A stretch of 5,781 nucleotides of DNA from an uncultured Saprospiraceae bacterium (GTDB lineage Bacteria; Bacteroidota; Bacteroidia; Chitinophagales; Saprospiraceae): the NCBI GenBank assembly GCA_938044055.1, contig CALIQO010000206.1:1-5781 (forward strand), written 5' to 3'. The translations under genes and the position numbers were made by a program. Below the pieces are notes generated by a model, which was given only the letters and a program-made list of their open reading frames with translations, did not search any database and had not been told where the DNA came from. Every line of letters begins with the position of its first letter. Within the stretch, counting starts at the first letter, position 1. Of the stretch, positions 1 to 5,781 are shown one piece after another.

Positions 1-581
1 TGTCTGAGCGCCCATCCTGCTCCTTTCTCAAGAAAAAACTCTTTAGAATTCTTCGTTCTTAAGATACAAGACTTAAGAAGAGGGAAGTCTACGTCTTCTT
101 TATATTTCAATTGGAAGATTAGGCATGTACGTTGTAACCACATTTCATCGCTAGACATCCATTCTTCGATCTTACTTGATTTTTCATAAGGAAAAATGGT
201 GAAGTAATAACCGACCGTATTGCTTGCAATAAAATCTACCGTATCCCACCAGGAATGAGATAAGAGAAGATATTCTATCTTGTCTATATCGGAAACGATC
301 AATTTTTTTTGTACTTTTTTCAGACTAAGCAAGGCAAGGTAATGGTATTCTCTTTCTTCTCTCCTGTACAACTCATCTATCAAGTACCACCATTCATCTA
401 TCGATTTAATAGGAGCCATTTTACAGATCTCTCTGAATATATCTCCTCTTAATTTAGATTGAATTCCATAGAATGGAAAGTAATCTTTCATATATGCGGA
501 CATCTGTTCCGCACGCGGAGGATTAGCTTTTCTTTTAAATTCAATGTCGACAAGCGATAAAAATCGATCTACCTGTTTCAT
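1..581 (-). CDS. alkD: AlkD-family DNA alkylation repair glycosylase, 3' end cut by window edge
   Basis: Reading the minus strand from the ATG at 581-579 gives 193 uninterrupted codons running off the left edge. The product matches the HEAT-repeat DNA glycosylase AlkD, which removes positively charged alkylated bases (N3- and N7-alkylpurines) from DNA in the cytoplasm. Seen in the sequence: an early YMKDYFPFYGI motif, SWWDTVD at residues 110-116, WLQR at 148-151 and GWALR at 189-193. Trp112, Asp116, Arg151 and Trp190 keep exactly the spacing of Trp109, Asp113, Arg148 and Trp187 of Bacillus cereus AlkD as I recall them, so the active site appears intact. Family members are roughly 220-240 residues, so some 30-45 residues are missing off the edge. 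An in-frame stop at 605-603 and no other start codon between fix the start. No Shine-Dalgarno is visible. It lies 34 nt after the lipoprotein gene, so read-through is possible, but no functional link is evident. Confidence 0.9.
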   Translation of the reverse strand, partial: MKQVDRFLSLVDIEFKRKANPPRAEQMSAYMKDYFPFYGIQSKLRGDIFREICKMAPIKSIDEWWYLIDELYRREEREYHYLALLSLKKVQKKLIVSDIDKIEYLLLSHSWWDTVDFIASNTVGYYFTIFPYEKSSKIEEWMSSDEMWLQRTCLIFQLKYKEDVDFPLLKSCILRTKNSKEFFLEKGAGWALR

Positions 582-615
582 AATACGAAAGGTAGAATAA
601 TTTTAGAAAAACCCA

Positions 616-1707
616 TTAAAATGGTCTAGACAACAACTGACCTGCAAGACCCATGTTCAATGAATCTTGTGCATTATCAAGATTAATCATCGTACAATTA
701 ACGACTACATTATATGAAATCAATTCATCTATCAACCCTTCTTCTGCATACGGCATTATATCAATTAATTCAACTGTTGACCCATCTGAAGAAACATACA
801 TCTGACCAGCTGGGTCTGTATAGGCAATTTTAACAAAACGGCGATTAGAACCTGATGTAATGGGATCCTTGATTTCTTCAAGGGAAAAAGAGTACTCTAT
901 GCTTTCTCTAAATTCAACATTAATCATATCAAACTTAATATCGACAAAACAATCGCTTCCTATTATCTGAACAGTTAATTCCTTAATATTATCTGTTAAC
1001 TTAAAATCGTTGCCAGTAGTCACATTTCCATCTGAATCAATCCAGTTAATCTCTGCATCTGTGGATGGATAAATAGAAAGGGTTCTCACCCCTCCATCAT
1101 CAGGTTTAAACGATGCAATTTTAAGCGTACATGGTGTCACTAAATCAGGCATTCCAGGATGTATGGTGTAGGACATAAAATCTTTAACCGTTACTTCTAA
1201 CCACGGTTGTGCCATGGCAGCTAATATCCGCAGACAGAATTCATATACGCCCTGCGAATCAACATCCTCCATTACTCCTTGCAATAGTTTTACTGTAGGT
1301 TCGGGACCGGATGTTACTTCTTGACTGAATCGATATTTCAGTTTTTCATCTTCCACAAGATCTTCTACTCCATCTGAGGTAATAAATTCTAGGCTTGAAC
1401 CTATATCAATTATAGAAGAATTATAGGTATAGAAAAATTCTAACTTTTCTTGACAATCGTCTATACAATCTGGACCAGCAACTAGACCGCTATAATGTGT
1501 GATGTCTTCTGTTCCTTCAGGCACTAGGTATGCTATATCATAACCATTCACTCCAGCAGCAAGCATTATATCAATATCGCTATCTGCCGATCCAGAAAGA
1601 ACGAATGTAGGGTCTTCTTGTTCAGGAAAGATTATCGGTTCCTTCTGGCAACTTACTATCAAAAGCAAGATACATAGTATTCCATATGTTTTACTTAAAG
1701 ATGTCAT
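616..1707 (-). CDS. Secreted lipoprotein of unknown function, possibly surface-exposed
   Basis: This 363-residue protein begins with a classic lipoprotein signal: Lys6, a hydrophobic stretch at residues 8-19 and the lipobox IVSC, with Cys20 as the lipidated residue. The following residues QKEP resemble the lipoprotein export signal that sends lipoproteins to the cell surface in Capnocytophaga and Flavobacterium. The mature part is acidic and rich in beta-strand-like patterns. It has a FVLSGSAD...AAGVNGY segment near residues 35-56, a CIDDC pair at 81-85, an Ig-like stretch around NWIDSDG (221-227), and a C-terminal VKIAYTDPAGQMY segment (292-304). I recall similar arrangements in Bacteroidota lipoproteins without assigned function, but cannot name a domain. 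Its ATG lies inside the end of the preceding membrane-protein gene (17-nt overlap), which suggests translational coupling. A role as ligand-binding or outer-membrane partner of that protein is inference only. Confidence 0.85.
   Translation of the reverse strand: MTSLSKTYGILCILLLIVSCQKEPIIFPEQEDPTFVLSGSADSDIDIMLAAGVNGYDIAYLVPEGTEDITHYSGLVAGPDCIDDCQEKLEFFYTYNSSIIDIGSSLEFITSDGVEDLVEDEKLKYRFSQEVTSGPEPTVKLLQGVMEDVDSQGVYEFCLRILAAMAQPWLEVTVKDFMSYTIHPGMPDLVTPCTLKIASFKPDDGGVRTLSIYPSTDAEINWIDSDGNVTTGNDFKLTDNIKELTVQIIGSDCFVDIKFDMINVEFRESIEYSFSLEEIKDPITSGSNRRFVKIAYTDPAGQMYVSSDGSTVELIDIMPYAEEGLIDELISYNVVVNCTMINLDNAQDSLNMGLAGQLLSRPF
1648..1707 (-). other. Lipoprotein signal peptide and lipobox
   Basis: Residues 1-20 of the lipoprotein: a short polar N-terminus with Lys6, a hydrophobic core rich in Leu and Ile, then Ile-Val-Ser-Cys. 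Cys20 is the expected signal peptidase II cleavage and lipidation site. The -3 residue is Ile rather than the more common Leu, which is still tolerated. Confidence 0.85.
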
Positions 1708-2965
1708 ATGTCAGCCTTAGTGTGTAAAGTACATTATTAGATAATTCACCTGTATCGAAATCAATTTCTTCTTGAAGTTGATACCTAGATTTAAGCGGTA
1801 TTCTTACGAGTGCATCGGCGTTTAATCCTTTCCCTAAATTCAATCCTAAGCCTCCTGCAAGTTTAAACGCAATGTGTCTGTATGAACGCTCATCGATCCA
1901 TACAGATCTCAACGAAGTGCCGTTCTCCCCTTCTTCTTTTAACTCCGTTTTCAAGGCAAGCAAGTAGTCAGCTTCTATCCCTACCAGAAATCTCATTTTA
2001 CTAAGCTTGTAAGAAACATATAATGGAACAGATATAAAATGCTCATCCTTGACTGTATAAGATATGTTCCTAGACGAAGTAGATACAACGCCATAATCAA
2101 TGATCTCTTTCTGAGCCAACAGTACTGGGTCGTTTCGCCTCCACATATGCTGCACACCTAAACTTAGTTGGAAGTCACTAAATCTCATAAGGTTTATACC
2201 TAATCCTGCTCCCAGTTCTTTCTCATTAAAAACAACTGACAAGAAAGCTATACCCGCTGAATTTCTTTCTTGAACGGGTGTAACACCTTGTTTTGTTTCT
2301 ATTTCTATTTCCCTATCTCCAGATAAAAGGCCATAGGATAGTCGGTTTATATTTATGACTTCTATAAGGCCAGCTATAGGAGGTGGGATATCGTCATCAC
2401 GTACTTTTACTCTCACCGGCAAGTAGGTTTCAAGCTCTTCAGAAAAGTTGATTCCCATATTGTTTCTGTCTGAGTTCAAAGGTTGATCACTAGTCTCTAT
2501 ATCTTTAACTTGACCCATAGATTGCATACCGCTATCTACTCTTTCAACAGGGTCAACTTTCTTACTTAAATTCGTATTACCGTGAAGGTGATTTTCAGAA
2601 TTACTATCTATAGGTGGATCATTATCATCTGTATCTTCACTATTTTTTTCGGCATGATTGGAAAGCACTTTAGGATTCGTATAGCCTACAGAAGTTGCTT
2701 CATGTAGCATAGAAGAATTATGCTTTCCATCTTTTCTAAGCAGTGAAACAGACAAGATAGGCAGGCAGAAAAATAGAAAAAGGAATATCCATTTTCTATC
2801 AGAATCTGATTGGTGACTGGATTGAGGTTTAGGTCCAGTATCAGAAACAGAACTACCCTTCTGAGTATCTAAGATATCCACCATTTTATCCCAAGAAGAT
2901 TCTTGAAAAGGAGTCTTCTTATCTTCTAAATGTTTACTAAATATTTTATCCAAGTTATTTTTCAT
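1691..2965 (-). CDS. Single-pass membrane protein with beta-barrel-like C-terminus, candidate anti-sigma/regulator
   Basis: Numbered from the ATG at 2965 (424 residues), the product has four parts. Residues 1-56 are a short cytosolic region with the pattern LDKIFSKHLED...ESSWDKMVDIL, which resembles the start of proteins encoded after ECF sigma genes in Bacteroidota. Residues 59-76 form one hydrophobic helix flanked by Arg-Lys on both sides. Residues 79 to about 228 are a hydrophilic linker rich in Asp, Ser, Asn and Glu. From about 237 to the end there are alternating amphipathic strands with Gly and aromatic residues (GAGLGINLMRF, FISVPLYVSYKL, RHIAFKLAGGLGLNLG, LYTLRLTYDIF), like a small outer-membrane barrel of the PorT/OmpA-like type. 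A GTG six nucleotides upstream (2971) is an alternative start; I prefer ATG. The start overlaps the sigma gene's stop by 11 nt. An anti-sigma role is inferred from position and topology; no zinc-binding anti-sigma motif is present. Confidence 0.75.
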   Translation of the reverse strand: MKNNLDKIFSKHLEDKKTPFQESSWDKMVDILDTQKGSSVSDTGPKPQSSHQSDSDRKWIFLFLFFCLPILSVSLLRKDGKHNSSMLHEATSVGYTNPKVLSNHAEKNSEDTDDNDPPIDSNSENHLHGNTNLSKKVDPVERVDSGMQSMGQVKDIETSDQPLNSDRNNMGINFSEELETYLPVRVKVRDDDIPPPIAGLIEVININRLSYGLLSGDREIEIETKQGVTPVQERNSAGIAFLSVVFNEKELGAGLGINLMRFSDFQLSLGVQHMWRRNDPVLLAQKEIIDYGVVSTSSRNISYTVKDEHFISVPLYVSYKLSKMRFLVGIEADYLLALKTELKEEGENGTSLRSVWIDERSYRHIAFKLAGGLGLNLGKGLNADALVRIPLKSRYQLQEEIDFDTGELSNNVLYTLRLTYDIFK

Positions 2966-3533
2966 AACCACTTACTTTTCTTCTATCTGTTTTTTCTAAA
3001 ATCATTGCTTGGAGCTTGGTTCTAGCATTGTGGAGGTGCCACTTACTAGTCCCTAAACTCATATCGAGTAATGCCCCTATTTCTTTATGACTGTATCCAT
3101 CAATTCCATAGAGATTAAAAACTTTCTGAGTCATCTCAGGCAGTTTCGAAATCATCTCCATAAGCACTTCTTCGTCTAATTGTGTATGGTGAGAATTTAA
3201 AAGCGATGGGCTTTCTTCATATCTAGAAATATCGTCTGTGAAATCAAATCTTTCTCTGAAACTTTTATGTTTTCTGAAATCATCGATGCACGTATTAATG
3301 ATTATCCGTTTACACCATGTTCTGATATTTCTAGAAGTATCATAGGAATTAAGCTTAAGAATTATTTTTAAAAAAGCCTGGTTGAACAGATCTTCTGCAT
3401 CTACATGATTGTGCTTGTAACGCTCACATACATAAAACAAGTTGACATAACATGCCTCATACAAGTCACGCTGTGCTTTTCTTGTACCAGCTAAACAATC
3501 TTGCAGGATACTTTCATCAATCATAAAATCCAT
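2955..3533 (-). CDS. ECF-type RNA polymerase sigma factor (sigma-70 family)
   Basis: This 192-residue cytoplasmic protein has the two-domain layout of extracytoplasmic-function sigma factors. Region 2 spans about residues 18-90, with the LYEACYVNLFYVCERY helix, the DAEDLFNQAFLKI core (45-57), and RTWCKRIIINTCIDDFRKHK (71-90) for -10 recognition and core binding. An acidic linker (about 91-120) leads to region 4 (about 124-178), with LPEMTQKVFNLYGIDGYSHKEIG and a helix-turn-helix ending in SLGTSKWHLHNARTKLQ, which binds the -35 element. Length and both motifs are complete. The ATG at 3533 is taken as start; Met4 (3524) is a possible alternative, and neither has a clear Shine-Dalgarno. It begins 26 nt after the T9SS repeat-protein gene and overlaps the membrane-protein gene downstream, the usual order for a sigma factor and its membrane-bound regulator. 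Its target promoters cannot be read from this window. Confidence 0.93.
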   Translation of the reverse strand: MDFMIDESILQDCLAGTRKAQRDLYEACYVNLFYVCERYKHNHVDAEDLFNQAFLKIILKLNSYDTSRNIRTWCKRIIINTCIDDFRKHKSFRERFDFTDDISRYEESPSLLNSHHTQLDEEVLMEMISKLPEMTQKVFNLYGIDGYSHKEIGALLDMSLGTSKWHLHNARTKLQAMILEKTDRRKVSGYEK

Positions 3534-3559
3534 TCAGCCAGACTTATTAATCCAGCTTG

Positions 3560-3814
3560 TTAATACTTTAGGACGCGGGTAGTTGAAATGGAAGATCCGA
3601 TCTTCACAACTACCATATATATTCCATTTTGAAGACCTGAATCTATTGAAAGTGAAAAAGAATTGACTCCTTCACTTATAGAAACATTTTCAAGATGGAT
3701 GACTTTTCCATTAATGTCTATCATAGACAATTGACCATCCCCTGTCTCTCCTACTACATTGAAATCGATATTCAATAAATCTACAATAGGGTTTGGATAT
3801 ACTTTCAAGCTACT
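3560..3814 (-). other. Type A T9SS C-terminal sorting domain
   Basis: Residues 649-732 carry the signature order VYPNP, a short LNIDF strand, a D-x-x-G-K-V turn, a G-x-x-x-F-x-L strand, GIYMVVV and a terminal TTRVLKY. This directs the protein through the type IX secretion channel and is normally cleaved on export. Confidence 0.93.
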
Positions 3815-5781
3815 TATAGGAGATACTTCATTTAATGATGAAGTCTGGTCTGCACTTTCTAAATCACCAGGAATTGTAAATTCTAGGTCTATTCTTGAAG
3901 GATTATCTGGTGTCAATTCTACTTCTACTATATCAGAATGAACGCCTGCCACTTCTGTATGAATCCTATATTTGCCGAAAGGCAGATTATCTAAAAGAAA
4001 AACTCCTTCTTCATCAGAAAAAGCTACTCTAAGCGGATTGTCTTCCATATCAGTTATAAGAATCTGTATATCAGGTCTTCCTTCTTCTGATCTTATAGGA
4101 ACATCACCACCTACATTAGCTTCACTATCTGAAGTAACTCTTCCTCCTACTTCCCCTTGTCCATTATTTCCATCCTCAGGGATCATATTGATATTGTAAA
4201 ATGGGGCATCGGTCGTAATGCCTACATGGATAATTTCTGCACCTTGCCAGGTTGCTGAAGAATAGTAGTAAGTAGGAATATACTCTTCAGCATATGCTTT
4301 TACTATGTAATTACCTGAATTCCTGAGGAAAATAATGAATTGGCCATTATCTGTAACTTCATAATCATACCCTACATCTTGCACAGTGCTGTCATCCTGG
4401 ACGCTGTATACTTCCAGGAATCTTGGAATTATAATTTGGTCCGTTACAGGATCCATCAGATTACCTATAATGTAAAATTCATCTCTTTTATTTTTTTCAA
4501 GTTGTATACATCTCTGTAAAGAACAACCATCCTCATATATAACAATAAGACATATCTCTCCTTCAGTATAGGTTATAGTATCTGTGACCTCTCCTGTAGA
4601 CCACTCTATCTTATAGTCTCCATCTCCTCTTACATGTGCCACCAATAATGTATCTGAATCTCTGGCAATGACTTCGATCCTTGCTGCACACCTATCGTTT
4701 TCTATACGCACATCAACACATATGGCAAAATCACAGGCTACACCTGTATCAAAGGCTGCACAATAACTTCCTGATTCTTTAACAATAATGGATCTCCCTA
4801 CTTCTCCGTTAGACCAGAGAATATTTATCGAGTCTCTCCCCATAAATTCTCCGTGGGCGGTCAATAATACGGTGCCATCATCTAAATATTCTTGAGTAAT
4901 TTCAATATTACATGGGTCTCCACCATAGACATCAATGTCGTTTTTCCATTCTGCAACACATCCAGTTGCATCTGTTATCGTAAGGGAATATATACCTGAT
5001 TCTGTTACAAAAATAACCGGCTCTAAACTTCCAGTACTCCACTCGTAGGTAAATGGAGCCGTACCATATGGTATAGCTTCAATTACAACACCTCCTGCAT
5101 CGTGATCAGATATCACATCGACATCACAGTCTCCATCTGCAAGAAAATATATGCATGATTCTGCAAAACATCCTGAGTCCTCCGAAAATGCAATTACACA
5201 ATAAGAACCTGTTTCTTGAGGGTACCATACTTCTCCTGTAGAACCATCAGGCCAGGTGAAAACATAATTATCTCGATTACGAATCAAGGCTTTCAGTCCT
5301 CTATTACCATCTGCATCTACAAACTCTTCTATAAATACTTCGCATCGATCTTGGAATATTGAATCCAGTTTTACATCCATGCACTTAGACTGTGTACAAC
5401 CATCTCCAGTAATCATCGTTACACAATATTCTCCATCTTCTGTAACATAAATCTCACGATCATTGCTTCCTGTAGACCACGTATACGTTATTGAATCTGC
5501 TCCATATCCAACAGCAGCTAAAATAACGCCTTCTTCTATGGGATCACAGTACACTTCTAGATAACAATCTCCTGGTGCTAAATAGAAGTAACAGACTTCA
5601 GATCTACACTCTCCAGATGAAATCGCAACACAATATGATCCACTTATTGTAGGAATAATACTGGCAGTTGTTTCTCCTGTACTCCATAAATAAGAAATAA
5701 CACTATCTGGATTGTCTACTGGTGCTTGAATATCATCATATAATATGGCTGTCAACATGGAATCTTCGAAAACTATATCAC
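3560..5781 (-). CDS. T9SS-secreted multi-repeat surface protein, N-terminus beyond window
   Basis: The frame is open to the right edge, so the ATG at 5758-5756 is almost certainly internal: the residues before it (DIVFEDS) continue the same Ig-like repeat, and no signal peptide is present. Numbering from that Met (732 residues), residues 1-422 hold six Cys-rich repeats of about 70-76 residues with a W-S-T/N-G core. Residues 429-527 form a transthyretin/Cna-B-like beta domain (IIGNLMDPVTD..., NGQFIIFLRNSGNYIVKAYA, IPTYYYSSATW). A linker leads to a second carboxypeptidase-regulatory-like domain (535-629, SDEEGVFLLDNLPFGKYRI). Residues 649-732 are a type A T9SS sorting domain (VYPNPIVDLLNIDF, DINGKVI, GIYMVVVKIG, TTRVLKY end). 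This predicts export across the outer membrane and attachment to or release from the surface, with adhesion or matrix function inferred from SprB-like repeats. No catalytic domain is visible in this part. Confidence 0.92.
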   Translation of the reverse strand, partial: DIVFEDSMLTAILYDDIQAPVDNPDSVISYLWSTGETTASIIPTISGSYCVAISSGECRSEVCYFYLAPGDCYLEVYCDPIEEGVILAAVGYGADSITYTWSTGSNDREIYVTEDGEYCVTMITGDGCTQSKCMDVKLDSIFQDRCEVFIEEFVDADGNRGLKALIRNRDNYVFTWPDGSTGEVWYPQETGSYCVIAFSEDSGCFAESCIYFLADGDCDVDVISDHDAGGVVIEAIPYGTAPFTYEWSTGSLEPVIFVTESGIYSLTITDATGCVAEWKNDIDVYGGDPCNIEITQEYLDDGTVLLTAHGEFMGRDSINILWSNGEVGRSIIVKESGSYCAAFDTGVACDFAICVDVRIENDRCAARIEVIARDSDTLLVAHVRGDGDYKIEWSTGEVTDTITYTEGEICLIVIYEDGCSLQRCIQLEKNKRDEFYIIGNLMDPVTDQIIIPRFLEVYSVQDDSTVQDVGYDYEVTDNGQFIIFLRNSGNYIVKAYAEEYIPTYYYSSATWQGAEIIHVGITTDAPFYNINMIPEDGNNGQGEVGGRVTSDSEANVGGDVPIRSEEGRPDIQILITDMEDNPLRVAFSDEEGVFLLDNLPFGKYRIHTEVAGVHSDIVEVELTPDNPSRIDLEFTIPGDLESADQTSSLNEVSPISSLKVYPNPIVDLLNIDFNVVGETGDGQLSMIDINGKVIHLENVSISEGVNSFSLSIDSGLQNGIYMVVVKIGSSISTTRVLKY
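3872..4156 (-). other. Carboxypeptidase-regulatory-like beta domain of the T9SS protein
   Basis: Residues 535-629 contain a GGRV start, a strand IQILITDMEDNP, the hallmark DEEGVFLLDNLPFGKYRI, and a closing strand before the sorting domain. It has no visible catalytic residues, so it probably serves as a structural stalk. Residues 528-560, at the boundary with the preceding domain, are Gly-, Asp- and Glu-rich and probably flexible. Confidence 0.65.
4178..4474 (-). other. Transthyretin/Cna-B-like beta domain of the T9SS protein
   Basis: Residues 429-527 begin with a Gly-containing strand (IIGNLMDPVTD), followed by NGQFIIFLRNSGNYIVKAYA and then IPTYYYSSATWQGAEIIHV. The pattern of G-x-F ... G-x-Y-x-V-x-A followed by PTYY...W is common as a stalk module in Bacteroidota secreted proteins. 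It lies between the Cys-rich repeats and the second regulatory-like domain. Confidence 0.6.
4493..5781 (-). repeat. Array of six Cys-rich Ig-like (SprB/PKD-like) protein repeats
   Basis: Copies as coding positions: R1 5781-5576 (start outside window), R2 5575-5366, R3 5365-5138, R4 5137-4925, R5 4924-4703, R6 4702-4493. Each has a Cys near its start (65, 139, 211, 283, 357 in R2-R6), a Trp followed by S/N-T-G (Trp25, 94, 169, 240, 315, 386), a G-x-Y-C turn, and a Cys-x4-Cys pair near its end. The copies have diverged strongly in sequence, so the repeat is conserved at protein level while only short stretches around the W-S-T-G codons look alike in DNA. Similarity to SprB-type repeats is from memory of the family. 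Confidence 0.85.
4925..5137 (-). repeat. Variant repeat R4 lacking two of the four conserved cysteines
   Basis: This copy (residues 208-278) keeps the first Cys (211) and the Gly-Cys (267) but has Ser258 where other copies have Tyr-Cys, and Lys272 where they have the last Cys. The remainder, including the PFTYEWSTG core and TITDATGC, is the copy closest to a canonical two-Cys SprB-type repeat. Confidence 0.8.

Noticed and set aside
582..615. TACCTTTC at 594-587 as a Bacteroidota -7 promoter element (TAnnTTTG) for alkD
   Set aside because: It has one mismatch, no TTG at the expected -33 distance, and would start transcription almost at the ATG. Too weak to call.
930..937. Exact TAAGTTTG (-7-like) on the minus strand inside the lipoprotein gene
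   Set aside because: No TTG lies about 19-21 nt upstream, and there is no gene start just downstream; a chance match in AT-rich DNA.
616..1707. Treating the lipoprotein as a PKD-domain protein
   Set aside because: Only a weak Ig-like stretch around NWIDSDG is visible; the typical PKD pattern W-x-F-G-D-G is absent.
3534..3559. Possible terminator between the T9SS protein gene and the sigma gene (palindrome around TTATTAATAA)
   Set aside because: The palindrome is short, all A/T, lacks a stable GC stem and a following T run on the minus strand.
3759..3941. Open frame of 60 codons on the plus strand
   Set aside because: It lies entirely antisense to the sorting and regulatory-like domains of the T9SS protein, is low-complexity Ser/Gly/Leu-rich, and has no recognisable motif or start context.
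3972..4199. Open frame of 75 codons on the plus strand
   Set aside because: It is antisense to a well-supported coding region, and its Ser/Pro-rich composition reflects the complementary strand of acidic codons.

Overview
The window looks like chromosomal DNA from a member of the Bacteroidota, most likely a gliding or adhesive lineage such as the Saprospirales. This is inferred from gene content and AT-rich composition, not from a database search. The indications are a type IX secretion (T9SS) C-terminal sorting domain, tandem Trp-Ser-Thr-Gly Ig-like repeats as in SprB-type surface proteins, a Bacteroidota-style lipoprotein, an ECF sigma factor followed by a membrane-anchored partner, and the near absence of Shine-Dalgarno sequences.

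All five genes lie on the minus strand and are tightly packed, so transcription runs from the right edge to the left edge, possibly as one unit. In order of transcription: (1) 5781-3560, the 3' part of a large secreted repeat protein whose start lies beyond the window; (2) 3533-2955, an ECF-type sigma factor beginning 26 nt after it; (3) 2965-1691, a protein with a short cytosolic N-terminus, one transmembrane helix, a long hydrophilic linker and a beta-barrel-like C-terminal region, overlapping the sigma gene by 11 nt; (4) 1707-616, a lipoprotein overlapping gene 3 by 17 nt; (5) 581-1, the 5' part of an AlkD-family DNA glycosylase gene, cut by the left edge.

The two in-frame overlaps tie sigma factor, membrane protein and lipoprotein into one expression unit. 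A reasonable inference is an envelope regulatory cassette next to a T9SS-exported surface protein: the sigma factor is held or tuned by the membrane protein, which can reach the outer membrane, with the lipoprotein as a surface or periplasmic component. The AlkD gene is probably an unrelated neighbour. No RNA genes, mobile elements, CRISPR arrays or clear terminators are visible, and no gap between genes exceeds 34 nt.
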